A stretch of 64,000 nucleotides of DNA from Salinibacter ruber DSM 13855 (lineage in GTDB: Bacteria; Bacteroidota; Rhodothermia; Rhodothermales; Salinibacteraceae), in the NCBI RefSeq assembly GCF_000013045.1, contig NC_007677.1, forward strand, positions 1,612,001 through 1,676,000. The letters run 5' to 3'. Both the position numbers and the translations under genes were made by a program. Each line of letters starts with the position of its first letter. The stretch's first letter is position 1. Positions 16,717 through 26,050 of this stretch are shown here, in pieces. The notes below the pieces were generated by a model. That model was not told the origin of the DNA. It searched no databases and saw only the letters and a program-made list of their open reading frames with translations.

Positions 16717-17061
16717 ATGTTTCTCGACGCCGACGACCGTCCCTGGGGCCGCTGGGAAGAATACCTGAACGAGCCGGGGTATCGCGTGAAGCGCATCATC
16801 GTGCACCCCGGCCAGCGGCTCTCCCTGCAGAAGCACGAGCAGCGACAAGAGCACTGGGTCGTCGTCCGGGGAACGGGCGTCTTCACGCGCAACGAGGAGG
16901 AGATCGCGGTGTCTGAGGGGGACACCTGCTTTATCGACGAGGGCGACGTACACCGCATCGAGAATACCGGCGACGGGCCGCTCGTCTTTATCGAGACGCA
17001 GATGGGCCGCTGCGTGGAGGACGACATCATCCGGCTGGAGGACGACTACGGGCGGGAGTAG
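16717..17061 (+). CDS. Cupin, mannose-6-phosphate isomerase type II (ManC C-terminal) family
   Basis: 114 residues forming a single cupin: RPWGRWEEYL, VKRIIVHPGQRLSLQKHEQRQEHWVVVRGTG and EGDTCFIDEGDVHRIENTG contain the metal ligands His, His, Glu and a later His in the usual order. This matches the isomerase domain at the end of bifunctional ManC proteins, here as a stand-alone protein without the guanylyltransferase half. It probably interconverts mannose-6-phosphate and fructose-6-phosphate or a related sugar. The ATG at 16717 follows the NhaC stop by 77 bases. Confidence 0.8.
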   Translation: MFLDADDRPWGRWEEYLNEPGYRVKRIIVHPGQRLSLQKHEQRQEHWVVVRGTGVFTRNEEEIAVSEGDTCFIDEGDVHRIENTGDGPLVFIETQMGRCVEDDIIRLEDDYGRE

Positions 17062-17196
17062 GGCGGAACGAGCGGGGGAGGGCGGGCCGAGGAGTTTGTA
17101 GGATTTCTGCTTTGAAGAAGGGCATCGCCGGCACTTCCGGGTGTGTCGTTCCGTTGTACGCCACTGCACACAGTTTCTTGGCAATCCCCTTCGCCT

Positions 17197-17784
17197 ATGA
17201 TACTGCCGATATACGTCTACGGCCACGAGGCGCTCCGGAACGAGACCGATCCCGTGCAGGAGAATACGGAGGCGCTCCAGGAGCTCATCGACAACATGAT
17301 CGAGACGATGCACAACGCCGCCGGCATCGGGCTGGCGGCGCCCCAGGTCGGGCGCACCGAGCGTCTTTTCGTGGTGGACCTGACCCCGATGGCCGACGAG
17401 ATTGCGGAGGCGGGGGAGCCGCTCCCGCCCCAGCCGATGGTCTTCATCAATCCCGAGATCGTGGAGGAGAGCGAGGACACCGCGGAGATGGAGGAGGGCT
17501 GCCTGTCGATTCCGGAGGTGCGAGAAGCCGTGGCGCGCCCCGAACGGATTCGGATGCGCTACCGGGATCGCGAGTTTGAGGAGCAGGAACTGGAGGCCGG
17601 GGGCATGTTGTCTCGGGTTCTGCAACACGAGCGCGACCATCTCGACGGCGTCCTCTTCACCGACTACCTTAGCAGCTTCCGCAAGCGGCTGCTCCGTCGC
17701 CCCCTGCGTGAAATGGTAAATGGGGAGGTGGAGGCCGACTATCCGCTCGTGACGAAGGACGACGAAACCGTTCCGTCCCGGTAG
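17197..17784 (+). CDS. def: Peptide deformylase
   Basis: Removes the formyl group from the N-terminal methionine of new proteins. 195 residues with all three motifs: GIGLAAPQVG, EGCLSIP (the Cys metal ligand) and QHERDHLDG (HExxH-type pair of His ligands). The ATG at 17197 gives MILPIYVYGHEALR, the classical beginning; an upstream in-frame GTG would add 18 residues of no family value. fmt, the usual partner, is not adjacent. The C-terminus has a short acidic extension. Confidence 0.95.
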   Translation: MILPIYVYGHEALRNETDPVQENTEALQELIDNMIETMHNAAGIGLAAPQVGRTERLFVVDLTPMADEIAEAGEPLPPQPMVFINPEIVEESEDTAEMEEGCLSIPEVREAVARPERIRMRYRDREFEEQELEAGGMLSRVLQHERDHLDGVLFTDYLSSFRKRLLRRPLREMVNGEVEADYPLVTKDDETVPSR

Positions 17785-17845
17785 GACAAATTTCTCCCCA
17801 GGAAGCACGGGCCTCCGTTTGAGCCAGCCGCCGTGGACATCCCCC

Positions 17846-18511
17846 ATGACCGCCCGCCGGACGCTCTCCCGCTCGGACATTGAGGCCGTCTACGACCGGG
17901 TTGGGGCGTGGCAGGACACCCAGGCCTTCTACGAGGCGCCGGCCTTCGACGTGCTCGTGGCCCGTGGGGGGTTTGGGGACGCCCGGTCGGTGGTCGAGGT
18001 CGGATGTGGAACCGGAACGCTCGCCGAGCGCCTCCTGCAAAGCCATTGTCCGCCGCCGGCGCGCTACGTGGGATACGACCTCAGCGGAACGATGGTGCGG
18101 CTCGCCCGGGCCCGACTCGGGGCGTTCGGGGCCCGCGCGACCGTCCACGAGACCGACGGCGGCCTGACGTTCGACGCCCCGGATGGGACGCACGATCGCG
18201 TGGTGGCGACCTACCTGCTGGACCTTCTGTCGCGAGAGGACGCCCGGACCTTCCTCGGAGAAGCGCATCGCCTCCTGCGAGAGAACGGCCGGCTCTGCCT
18301 CGCGGGGCTTACCTGGGGGCGAGCGCTGGTGCCTCGGTGCGTGAGTGGGCTCTGGAACGCTCTGCACCGAATCCGCCCGGCGTGGGTCGGCGGGTGCCGG
18401 CCCCTTCGGCAACGGGCCCTTCTGGACGAGACGCGTTGGTCCGTCCGGGCTCACGCCTCGGTAACGGCGTGGGGTGTTCCGTCGGAGGTGCTGGTGGCGA
18501 CGCCCACCTAG
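17846..18511 (+). CDS. SAM-dependent class I methyltransferase
   Basis: 221 residues with a Rossmann SAM-binding fold: VVEVGCGTGTLAERLL (motif I), YVGYDLSGTMVRLARARL (motif II, acidic ligand for the ribose) and the motif IV region HDRVVATYLLDLLSREDARTFLGEAHRLLRENGRL is read in pieces in the family order. It resembles UbiE/COQ5-like small-molecule methyltransferases, but the substrate is unknown. The frame is open to a TTG at 17819; ATG 17846 is preferred. It lies 40 bases before the ABC ATPase gene. Confidence 0.75.
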   Translation: MTARRTLSRSDIEAVYDRVGAWQDTQAFYEAPAFDVLVARGGFGDARSVVEVGCGTGTLAERLLQSHCPPPARYVGYDLSGTMVRLARARLGAFGARATVHETDGGLTFDAPDGTHDRVVATYLLDLLSREDARTFLGEAHRLLRENGRLCLAGLTWGRALVPRCVSGLWNALHRIRPAWVGGCRPLRQRALLDETRWSVRAHASVTAWGVPSEVLVATPT

Positions 18512-18551
18512 ATGCGCACGCGGTCTCTTTGCACTGACGTCCGGCAACGGC

Positions 18552-19355
18552 GTGGCCCTGCTTTCGGTCGACCGACTTTCCGTTACGCTCGACGGACACA
18601 CGATTCTACGCGACGTGGGCTTCGAGGTCGCGGCCGGGCAGTGGGTCGGCATCCTCGGGCCCAACGGCGCGGGCAAAACAACCCTTCTGCGGGCAATTGG
18701 GGGGCACATCCCGTTCGAGGGCGAGGTCCGGCTCCGGGGGACGCCCATCGAAGCGATGAGTGCACAGGAGCAAGCACGGGCGCAGGCCTTCGTCCGTCAG
18801 GCGCGGTCCCTCACCTTCGACTTTGCGGTGGAGGAATTTGTGCTGCTCGGCCGGGCCCCGCAGCGAGGTTGGTTGCAGCCGTACCGGGAGTCGGACCGGG
18901 AGCGCGTTCGAGAGGCCCTTGCCCGAGTGGAACTGGAGGGCTTCGCGACCCGGTCGGTCCTGTCCCTGAGCGGAGGAGAGATGCAGCGCGTCTTTCTGGC
19001 GCAGGCCCTGGTGCAGGGGGCGGACCTGCTGCTTCTGGACGAGCCGACCGCCCACCTGGACGTCCACTATCAATTCTCCTTTATGGAGCAGATCCGGGCG
19101 CAGGCGGAGGCCGGCCGGACGGTGCTCGCCGTGGGGCACGACCTGGAGCTGGCGGCCCGCTACGCGGATCGGCTGCTCCTGATCGCAGACGGCGAGCTGC
19201 GGGCCCAGGGGCCCCCAGCGTCGGTCCTGACGCCGGAGCGCATCGCCTCGGTATTCGGCGTGCGGGTCGCCCTGGATCAGCACCCGGACGGCACGCTCCG
19301 GATCGACTACCTGGGGCCCGTCTCGTCCTCCGACGAGAACCGCGTCCCCGGATAG
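18552..19355 (+). CDS. ABC transporter ATP-binding protein, FecE/BtuD/HmuV type
   Basis: 267 residues with Walker A GPNGAGKTTLL, Q-loop region, signature LSLSGGEMQRVFLAQAL, Walker B LLLLDEPTAHLD and switch His VGHDLELAARYAD. The insert VEEFVLLGRAPQRGW places it with ATPases of iron-siderophore, haem and vitamin B12 importers. No permease or binding-protein gene is adjacent, so its partners must be elsewhere. The following gene encodes a cobalamin adenosyltransferase, which makes B12 import (BtuD role) the best guess. The start is uncertain: a GTG at 18552 gives a standard N-terminus, and the frame stays open upstream into the methyltransferase gene. Confidence 0.8.
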   Translation: MALLSVDRLSVTLDGHTILRDVGFEVAAGQWVGILGPNGAGKTTLLRAIGGHIPFEGEVRLRGTPIEAMSAQEQARAQAFVRQARSLTFDFAVEEFVLLGRAPQRGWLQPYRESDRERVREALARVELEGFATRSVLSLSGGEMQRVFLAQALVQGADLLLLDEPTAHLDVHYQFSFMEQIRAQAEAGRTVLAVGHDLELAARYADRLLLIADGELRAQGPPASVLTPERIASVFGVRVALDQHPDGTLRIDYLGPVSSSDENRVPG

Positions 19356-19453
19356 GGCCGGAACGAACTGCGCCCTCCGGAAACGCACCCGGAGGTCAGC
19401 CGTGCCACGCTGTGGTCAATTGTAGTCCCCTGTTTCCCGACGCATTTTCTTTG

Positions 19454-20050
19454 ATGAGCAAACGCATCTACACCCGGACCGGCGACGACGGAACCACGTC
19501 TCTCTTCGGGGGAGAACGTGTGGGCAAGGGAAACCCCCGCATCGACGCGTACGGCACGGTCGACGAGACCAACTCGATTGTCGGGCTCGCCCGGTCGCAC
19601 CTAGAGGGCGAGCCGGGCCAGGAGACCCTCGACCCGGTTCTGGGAGACGTGCAGGAGGAGCTGTTCGTGTTGGGGGCGGACCTGGCCACGCCGATGGACG
19701 CCAAGCCGGTCGTGGAACGCATCGAGGACGCCCACATCGAGGCGCTTGAGGAGCGGATCGACCGGTTCGAGGCGGACCTGCCCAGCCTGGAGCGCTTCAT
19801 CCTGCCGGGGGGCGCGCCGGCCGGGGCGTCGCTCCACTCCGCCCGGACCGTGTGCCGCCGCGCGGAGCGCCGCAGCGTAGAGGCCAAAACCTCGACGCCC
19901 ATCAACGAGCAGGTCATTGTCTACCTCAACCGGTTGTCCGACCTCCTCTTTGTGCTGGCCCGCTGGGCCAACCGGCAGGCCGGCGTCCGGGAGGACACGT
20001 GGAGCCCCGGAAGCGGTGGGGGCGACGGGGCGTCTGCCGATCCGTCGTAG
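19454..20050 (+). CDS. Cob(I)yrinic acid a,c-diamide adenosyltransferase, PduO type
   Basis: Transfers the adenosyl group from ATP to cob(I)alamin, giving coenzyme B12. 198 residues with the family start KRIYTRTGDDGTTSLFGGERVGK (ATP-binding), RIDAYGTVDETNS, and the C-terminal helices PGGAPAGASLHSARTVCRRAER and LNRLSDLLFVLARWANR. These are the PduO/MMAB hallmarks, distinct from CobA/BtuR. The ATG at 19454 begins MSKRIYTRTGD. It lies 98 bases after the ABC ATPase gene, and the pair suggests a B12 uptake-and-activation link. The tail is Gly/Ser/Asp-rich. Confidence 0.93.
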   Translation: MSKRIYTRTGDDGTTSLFGGERVGKGNPRIDAYGTVDETNSIVGLARSHLEGEPGQETLDPVLGDVQEELFVLGADLATPMDAKPVVERIEDAHIEALEERIDRFEADLPSLERFILPGGAPAGASLHSARTVCRRAERRSVEAKTSTPINEQVIVYLNRLSDLLFVLARWANRQAGVREDTWSPGSGGGDGASADPS

Positions 20051-20085
20051 TCTCTTAGCATCTCACTCACTTCTTGGCGGACTCC

Positions 20086-21396
20086 ATGTCCTTTTCACGC
20101 GGGCCCGTGCGACTGCTTGCCGTGCTTCTGATCGTTGCTGGAGGGGGAATTGCCTGCCAGACGGGCGCGACCGCGCCAACCGCGCCAACCGAATCGACGG
20201 CAGTGTTTGAGGTCTCGACGGACCGGTACGGCCTTCCGACGGGGCGCTATGAGGTTGAGGATGGACGCGTGGGGCGGGCGGAGACCTTCTCGGACGTGCT
20301 GGGCGAGCATGGGGTGGACTACCAGACAATCTTGCGCCTTGCGGACGCGGCCCGGCCCGAGTTCGAGGTCACGAATCTGCGGGCCGGGCGTCCGTATCGG
20401 GTCTACGTGAACCCCTGGCTCCAGCAGCCGCAGTACCTGGCGTACCAGATCGATGCGCGCCGGTACGTCGTCTTTGATCTGCAGCATCCGGACCGCACCC
20501 ACGTGGCCACCCGGCCGGTCACCCGTCAGTGGGCCACGGTCGCGGGCACGGTGGAGGGGTCGTTGTACGAGACCGTCGTGGACAATGGCGGGCACCCGCT
20601 CCTCGCCCTGCGGCTGTCGGAGGTGTTTGCCTGGCAGATTGACTTTTTTCGGCTGCGGGCCGGCGACTCGTTCCGCCTCGTGTACGAGGCCCGTGCGGTG
20701 GAGGGCGATGCGGTGCAGCCCGGAGACATCGTGGCGGCGCACGTCCGGCACCGCGGCGAGGACTACTACGCGTTCCGGTTTGAGTCGGGAGCGGGCGACG
20801 CCGAGTATTTCAACCGGGCGGGACAAAGCCTTCGGCGCCAGCTCCTGAAGGCGCCGCTGCAGTACTCCCGCATCAGCTCGGGCTACACCAACCGTCGGTA
20901 CCATCCGGTCCTGAAGGAGTACCGCCCCCACCGCGGGGTGGACTACGCCGCGCCGCGTGGCACCCCGGTGCGGTCGGTCGGGGAGGGGGTTGTGCAGCGG
21001 GCCGGGTACGAGGGGCCGAACGGAAACTACGTCAAGATCCGCCACAACGGCACCTACACCTCCGGCTACCTCCACCTCTCGCAAATCTCCGTGGCGTCCG
21101 GCGACCGCGTGCAGCAGGGCGAGACCATTGGCTACGTGGGCAGCACCGGTCGGTCCACGGGGCCCCACCTCGACTACCGCCTCTGGAAGCACGGCTCGCC
21201 CGTCAACCCGGTCACGCTGGAGCTCCCGCCCTCTCAGCCCGTTCCGCTGCAGCACCGCGACGCGTTTCGGGCAACCGTCTGGGCCCTCCTGCCGCGCCTC
21301 GACGGGGAATCGGTGTTTGCCCGCGCGTCGTCGGGGGCCGGACCGCGCTGGAATGATCGCACGGCCCCGGCGGGGCCCCATCTCGCGAACCGGTAG
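20086..21396 (+). CDS. M23-family metallopeptidase, predicted lipoprotein
   Basis: Cell-wall endopeptidase of the LytM/M23 type. 436 residues with a lipoprotein signal (LLAVLLIVAGGGIAC, lipid-bearing Cys near residue 24). An N-terminal LysM-/OapA-like region (TFSDVLGEHGVDYQTILRLADAA) is followed by the peptidase domain: SSGYTNRRYHPVLKEYRPHRGVDYAAPRGT (first His/Asp zinc ligands, HRGVD), GYLHLSQ and GPHLDYRLW (HxH-type motif with the catalytic His). All ligands appear present, so it should be active. Starts 35 bases after the adenosyltransferase. The ATG at 20086 is chosen over a TTG at 20074. Confidence 0.9.
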   Translation: MSFSRGPVRLLAVLLIVAGGGIACQTGATAPTAPTESTAVFEVSTDRYGLPTGRYEVEDGRVGRAETFSDVLGEHGVDYQTILRLADAARPEFEVTNLRAGRPYRVYVNPWLQQPQYLAYQIDARRYVVFDLQHPDRTHVATRPVTRQWATVAGTVEGSLYETVVDNGGHPLLALRLSEVFAWQIDFFRLRAGDSFRLVYEARAVEGDAVQPGDIVAAHVRHRGEDYYAFRFESGAGDAEYFNRAGQSLRRQLLKAPLQYSRISSGYTNRRYHPVLKEYRPHRGVDYAAPRGTPVRSVGEGVVQRAGYEGPNGNYVKIRHNGTYTSGYLHLSQISVASGDRVQQGETIGYVGSTGRSTGPHLDYRLWKHGSPVNPVTLELPPSQPVPLQHRDAFRATVWALLPRLDGESVFARASSGAGPRWNDRTAPAGPHLANR

Positions 21397-21421
21397 CTTC
21401 TCCAAACTGGGCGCTCGTGGA

Positions 21422-22390
21422 ATGTCCCTCTCCCTCCACAGTCGGCAGGTTGAGACGCGCGGGCCGCTCCTCCTCGTGCACGGCGGGGCCTGGGACATTC
21501 CGGATGCCGCCCTCGAGTCGCACCGCGAGGGGCTTCAATCTGTGCTCGAGGCCGGAACCGCCGCAGTTCAGGAGGAGGCGGAGGCCCTGGCGGGCGTCAC
21601 GACGGCGACGCGGGCCTTGGAGGCCCACGGCGCCTTTAATGCGGGCTACGGGGCGATGCTGAATCAAGACGGGGCGGCGGAGCTGGACGCCGGGGTCATG
21701 ACGGGGGCCACCCTGGACTACGGGGCCGTCATGGCCGCGCAGCGCCTGGAGCACCCGGTCGGGGTGGCCCGCCGGTTGTTAGAGACGGGGGAGGGGCGCG
21801 TGCGAATGCTGGTGGGGGAGGGGGCGGAGCGGTTTGCGGACGCCACGGGGACGGAGCTCGTCCCGAACGAGACGCTGGTCCACCCTCGCGAGCGACGACG
21901 CCACGAGCGGATTCGGGCGCAGGCCGAAGCGAATCACCCGAGCCGGTCGTTTCGCCCAGGAGGCGCCGATCCGCAGGGGCGCGATACGGTGGGGGCGGTG
22001 ATGCGGGACGCCACGGGTACGCTCGCGGCGGCGACCTCCACCGGGGGGACGCCTTTCAAGCCGCCGGGACGGGTGGGCGACTCGCCCCTGCCGGGGGCCG
22101 GCTTCTACGCGGACGCCCACGTGGCGGTCAGTACGACGGGCTGGGGTGAGGCCATCGCGGCCGTGGGACTGGCCCGGAGCGTGCGGGAGCGCGTCCGGGC
22201 GGGCGACTCCGCCGAAGCAGCCGCGCGGGCCTCCCTCTCCCGCATGCACGAGCAGGTGCGGGCGCCGGACGGTGGGGGGGCGACGGGCGGATGCATCGTG
22301 GTCACCCCCGAGGAGGCCGCAGTGGCCTTCACGACGCCCCGAATGGCCCGGGCGTGGACGGACGGGACCGACGCGCGTCAGCGTCTGTAA
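21422..22390 (+). CDS. Isoaspartyl peptidase/L-asparaginase, Ntn-hydrolase type
   Basis: 322 residues of the plant-type asparaginase family, which cleaves isoaspartyl dipeptides and asparagine. The precursor cuts itself before the catalytic threonine, seen here in GRDTVGAVMRDATG. Other features are LLLVHGGAWDIP at the start, FNAGYGAMLNQDGAAELDAGVM and the substrate loop GTPFKPPGRVGDSPLPGAGFYAD, GGATGGCIV. It starts 25 bases after the M23 gene, and its stop lies only 5 bases from that of the convergent TonB-receptor gene. Confidence 0.92.
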   Translation: MSLSLHSRQVETRGPLLLVHGGAWDIPDAALESHREGLQSVLEAGTAAVQEEAEALAGVTTATRALEAHGAFNAGYGAMLNQDGAAELDAGVMTGATLDYGAVMAAQRLEHPVGVARRLLETGEGRVRMLVGEGAERFADATGTELVPNETLVHPRERRRHERIRAQAEANHPSRSFRPGGADPQGRDTVGAVMRDATGTLAAATSTGGTPFKPPGRVGDSPLPGAGFYADAHVAVSTTGWGEAIAAVGLARSVRERVRAGDSAEAAARASLSRMHEQVRAPDGGGATGGCIVVTPEEAAVAFTTPRMARAWTDGTDARQRL

Positions 22391-22395
22391 CCGGA

Positions 22396-24438
22396 CTACC
22401 ACTCCACATTGAGGCCCGCAGAGAACGACCGCTCGGGGGCGGGTTCGTAGTAGCGCCCGCCAAACGCGTTCACGACGACTGAGCCGGCGTAGCGCTCGTT
22501 GAGCACGTTGTTGACGGTGACGAAGGGCTTCAGGGTAAGCCCAGCCATGTCGATGCCCCTGTGCCCGAGGTTGAGATTCACCAGGACGTATCGGGGCGCC
22601 TCGGCGGTGTTTGCGTTGTTGGTGTAGTAGCTCGGCACCCCCTGGCCCGAGATCCGCCCCCACCACCCGCCGTGAGAGAATTCGGTGTGGAGGTAGAGGC
22701 GGCGGCTGGGAATGCCGGGCACCCGATTTCCGACCAGGGAGTCGTCGTTTGATTCGTCGACGACGAACCGGCTTCCCGTATAGCGCGTCGCCACTTCGAG
22801 GGCGTCCGTGGCCTGCCACGTGAGGCTGGCTTCAATGCCGTCGTGGGTGTTGGCCGCAAGGTTGTCGTACACGTCGCGCCCGTCGGCGTCCTCGTAGGCA
22901 GAGATGAGGTCGTCGACCTCGAGGCGGTACAGGGCCACGTCGAACCGCAGCCGAGCCTCCGGAAAGGCGCCCCGGGCGCCGATCTCGAAGCCCCGAGTAA
23001 ACTGTGGCTCCACCTGCTGATTGAAGCCGCCGCCCCCGCCCGGGCGGTTGGAGAGTTCAGAGGCTGTGGGCGTCTCGAACGCCGTGCTGTACTGAGCGAA
23101 CACCTGGGCGGGACCGGCATCGAACGAGAGCCCAAAGCTCGGGCTGACCGACGAGAACGTGCGGGTGCCGGACTGATCTCCGTCCTTGGTCAACCCATCG
23201 TCGGCTTCGAAGCGCATTTGGTCGAGTCGGAGCCCCCCCGTGAGGGCGAGCCGATCCGTCGCGTTGAGGCGGGCGTAGCCGAACGCGGAACCGTTCAGTA
23301 CGGTCTCCAACTGGTCGAGGCCGACCTCGGGGCCGGGATTCCCGTCGGGCGTCGTAGACGTAAATTCGATGCGGTCGTCGGACTGAATCCCGGCGTCCAC
23401 GCCCAGGCCGCCCTGCAGACGCCCCTCAGTGCGACGCAGAGTGAACCGGGTGCCCCCGCTCCACCGTGTGTACCGCACGAAGGCAAAGTTGAGGGGGTTG
23501 TCGAGGGCCCGTCGTAGGCCGTAGGCGGTCCCGGAGAGGGTAGCACCGCCCAGATCGTGGTCGATGGAAGCCCCAAGCTGGACCTGCGAGCTTTGCTTGC
23601 CCGCGTTCACGTCTACGAATGCGGCGCGGGCCTGGGAAGGGTCATCGTTGAACTGCTCGCGTGTGAGGCTGCTTGGGTTTTCGGTGTCCTGCTGGTCGGC
23701 CGCCGCCACAATTCGGAGCCGCGTGTCGGGGCCCAATCCCCGTCGAGCCGTGCCGCCCGCTCGCACACGATAGCCCTGGCTGTGGGCCCGGTACCCCTCC
23801 TGGCGCTGGCCGGAGGCGTATCCGTGCACGGTCCAGGGGCCGACCGTGCCCCCGCCCTCCGCGAGGCCCTGCCACTGCCCGTAGCTGCCGCCCTGCACCC
23901 GTATCCGATTCGGGGGAGGCGCCGTGCCCGACGACGAGAGAAAGAGCACGCCCCCGCTTCCATTGCCCCAAAACACCGAGGCGGGGGAGCGAACCAGTTC
24001 CACCTGTCGGACCACGGCCGGGTCCACCACGTCGAGAAAGGCCTGCCCGTCGGGCAGGGTGAGCGGAATGCCGTCGTAGAGGACCTGGACCCCACGGACC
24101 CCAAAATTGGACCGGTAGCCCACGCCCCGCACGCTGATGCGCTCCCCGAGGGCAAAGTGGTGGCGATCATTTACCCACACGCCGGGCAGGGGACGGAGCA
24201 CATCGTCCAGAGACGTCGACGAGGTCAGGGATACCTCCGCCGGCGACCGGGACCGCACCGTGACGGCGAACGGTGCGGACGCCTCCGTTTCGGCGCCACG
24301 GACGGCCTCAACCGTCACTTCCGGCAGCTCGACGATCGTGGAGTCGGGGGATTGCCCAACCGCGAGGTCGGGGCCGACACCAGTCCACAAAATGGCCAGG
24401 AGGAGGAAGAGAGGGGGACGTCGTGTTACGAAAACCAT
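22396..24438 (-). CDS. TonB-dependent outer-membrane receptor
   Basis: 680 residues. A signal peptide (PLFLLLAILWTGVGPDLAVGQ) is followed by a plug domain: ELPEVTVEA, SLDDVLRPLPGVWVNDRHH, RISVRGVGYRSNFGVRGVQVLYDGIPLT is read in segments, and PAVVRQVELVRSPASVFWGNGSGGVLFL. The rest is a 22-strand barrel ending in the aromatic terminus FSAGLNVEW. The ligand cannot be told from sequence; iron complexes or B12 are plausible, and a B12-type ATPase lies 3 kb away on the other strand. I saw no cobalamin riboswitch upstream. The ATG at 24438 gives the signal peptide; upstream codons are not signal-like. It follows the SpoIID-like gene by 145 bases on the same strand. Confidence 0.88.
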   Translation of the reverse strand: MVFVTRRPPLFLLLAILWTGVGPDLAVGQSPDSTIVELPEVTVEAVRGAETEASAPFAVTVRSRSPAEVSLTSSTSLDDVLRPLPGVWVNDRHHFALGERISVRGVGYRSNFGVRGVQVLYDGIPLTLPDGQAFLDVVDPAVVRQVELVRSPASVFWGNGSGGVLFLSSSGTAPPPNRIRVQGGSYGQWQGLAEGGGTVGPWTVHGYASGQRQEGYRAHSQGYRVRAGGTARRGLGPDTRLRIVAAADQQDTENPSSLTREQFNDDPSQARAAFVDVNAGKQSSQVQLGASIDHDLGGATLSGTAYGLRRALDNPLNFAFVRYTRWSGGTRFTLRRTEGRLQGGLGVDAGIQSDDRIEFTSTTPDGNPGPEVGLDQLETVLNGSAFGYARLNATDRLALTGGLRLDQMRFEADDGLTKDGDQSGTRTFSSVSPSFGLSFDAGPAQVFAQYSTAFETPTASELSNRPGGGGGFNQQVEPQFTRGFEIGARGAFPEARLRFDVALYRLEVDDLISAYEDADGRDVYDNLAANTHDGIEASLTWQATDALEVATRYTGSRFVVDESNDDSLVGNRVPGIPSRRLYLHTEFSHGGWWGRISGQGVPSYYTNNANTAEAPRYVLVNLNLGHRGIDMAGLTLKPFVTVNNVLNERYAGSVVVNAFGGRYYEPAPERSFSAGLNVEW

Positions 24439-24583
24439 GCAACTGGAAACGGGAACGGCGGAAAGAGAGCGGGCGGAGGGCGGGTGCTCGCAGTAGCGGG
24501 TGGGGATCTCGATAGACGGGTCCTCAACTCGTGGTTCGGAGACCTCGTGTCGGGCCTCGTGCAGGCCAAATTGCGAGGGTCCC

Positions 24584-25900
24584 TTACCATCCAATCCGAG
24601 AGGCGGTGGAGTCGTCGGGCGGGCTGGGCGGGTCCTGGGCCACCGCGGGGAGGGGGGACGCCTCGTCCAGTTGCTGAATCTGGACGCCCGTGTAGTAGAA
24701 CGAGAGGATTTCGCGGTAGCCCTTGCCCTGCTCGGCCATGGCGTGGGCGCCCCATTGATTGAGGCCCACGCCGTGGCCGTGGCCCCGACCGGTCAGCACG
24801 TACGCCGAGCCGTCGCGGCGCGCGTCGAACCATGTGCTCTTCAGCGTGACCCCGTCGACCCGCTCGTTCACGACCGACCGGAAGGTGCTCGCCTCCATGT
24901 CCGTCTCCGTATCGTCCGAGAAGAGCACCTCGATGGTGGCCAGCCGGCCGCTTGGGGTGCGGTCGCCCAGCAGAAACCCCTCGACGGAGGCGCCGTGGTG
25001 CAGCGACAGCGCCTGCAGAAGGGCCCGGCGGTTGATGCGCGTCGTCCAGCGGTGCTTGGGCGAGGCCTGATCGTACGGGTCCTCTTTGCCCCGGAGGTAG
25101 GGGAGGGAGGGACTGTCTGTCCAGACGGCCTCGTTGCTGGCCGTGTGGCCGCCGCTCGACGAGAAGTAGACCGCCTGGATTGGGGCCCCGTCGTAGGTCA
25201 AAATCTGGCCCTGCGTCTCCCGGGCGGCCCGACGGGCGGCCGTGGTGATCACGTCTTTTCCCCGGTATACCTGAGAGGCCGTGCCGTCGACGTGGTCGTA
25301 GTCCCCATCGAAGTGCTTGGTGGAGAAGAGGGCGTAGGTCCGAGCCACGACCGCCATGGCACGGGTGCCCGCCCGGTCGTCGAGGCCGTACTCCGCGGCG
25401 ACGACGCTCGCAACGTAGTCCTGCAGGGGCACGCGGTTGACGAGCTGAAGGCCGGTGCTGGAGTCGGCGGGACGAAGGGTGAGCCGGCCCGTGTACGTGC
25501 GCGTCGACTCGGAGGGCAGGACGAGCGTCCAGCTGCCCCCCCCGGACGGCGCGAGGCGGAGCGACCGGGCGTACAGGTTGGCCGTCCCGCGCCGCGCGTA
25601 CACGTCCCCCTGGCGGCGCCCGAGCGTCACGGTCTCGTCGCGGGTCAGCCGGAGGATTGGGGAATCACTGCTGGGAAGCAGCACCGAGAGCGAACTGCGC
25701 CTCGGGGTCAGGCGAACAGACTCGACCTCCGTCCCGTGATGCAGGCGCACCTGTACCCAGTCTGTGCTGTCGGGCGAAGACTGGGCGGCGGCCGGAGACG
25801 AGGCCCCAACTGCAATCAGCCCCAGCATTGAGGCGGCAAGTGCCCAGAGCAGGCCCCGAGTGCCCGAGCGGAGGATCGGGTGAAATTTACACCAACGCAT
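24584..25900 (-). CDS. SpoIID/LytB-domain exported protein
   Basis: 438 residues: signal peptide (LLWALAASMLGLIAVGASSPAAAQ), an N-terminal beta region, then a SpoIID domain with NRVPLQDYVASVVAAEYG, AMAVVARTYALFS, VYRGKD, IQAVYFSSSGGHTASNEAVW and the C-terminal RGHGHGVGLNQWGAHAMAEQGKGYREILSFYYTG, read in parts. In sporulating Firmicutes SpoIID is a lytic transglycosylase that degrades denuded peptidoglycan. In non-sporulating Gram-negatives the family has a presumed role in cell-wall remodelling. The catalytic Glu candidate is in VAAEYG. Divergent from tatD. Confidence 0.9.
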   Translation of the reverse strand: MRWCKFHPILRSGTRGLLWALAASMLGLIAVGASSPAAAQSSPDSTDWVQVRLHHGTEVESVRLTPRRSSLSVLLPSSDSPILRLTRDETVTLGRRQGDVYARRGTANLYARSLRLAPSGGGSWTLVLPSESTRTYTGRLTLRPADSSTGLQLVNRVPLQDYVASVVAAEYGLDDRAGTRAMAVVARTYALFSTKHFDGDYDHVDGTASQVYRGKDVITTAARRAARETQGQILTYDGAPIQAVYFSSSGGHTASNEAVWTDSPSLPYLRGKEDPYDQASPKHRWTTRINRRALLQALSLHHGASVEGFLLGDRTPSGRLATIEVLFSDDTETDMEASTFRSVVNERVDGVTLKSTWFDARRDGSAYVLTGRGHGHGVGLNQWGAHAMAEQGKGYREILSFYYTGVQIQQLDEASPLPAVAQDPPSPPDDSTASRIGW

Positions 25901-26050
25901 TTACAGTGTGGGGCCTTCAGTTGATGTTCTAACGCACGGTGCCGAGTCGACGAATACCGGTCTTCCTACGGTGCAAAATGGGGGCTTCGTTCCCGGTCGT
26001 CATCGGCCCGTTTTGTCCACCTCTTTCGCTTTCGGTCGTCGCTTCAGCCT

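Noticed and set aside
24439-24583. Cobalamin or TPP riboswitch before the TonB receptor
   Set aside because: The conserved B12-box or thi-box sequences are not recognisable in the 145-base gap.
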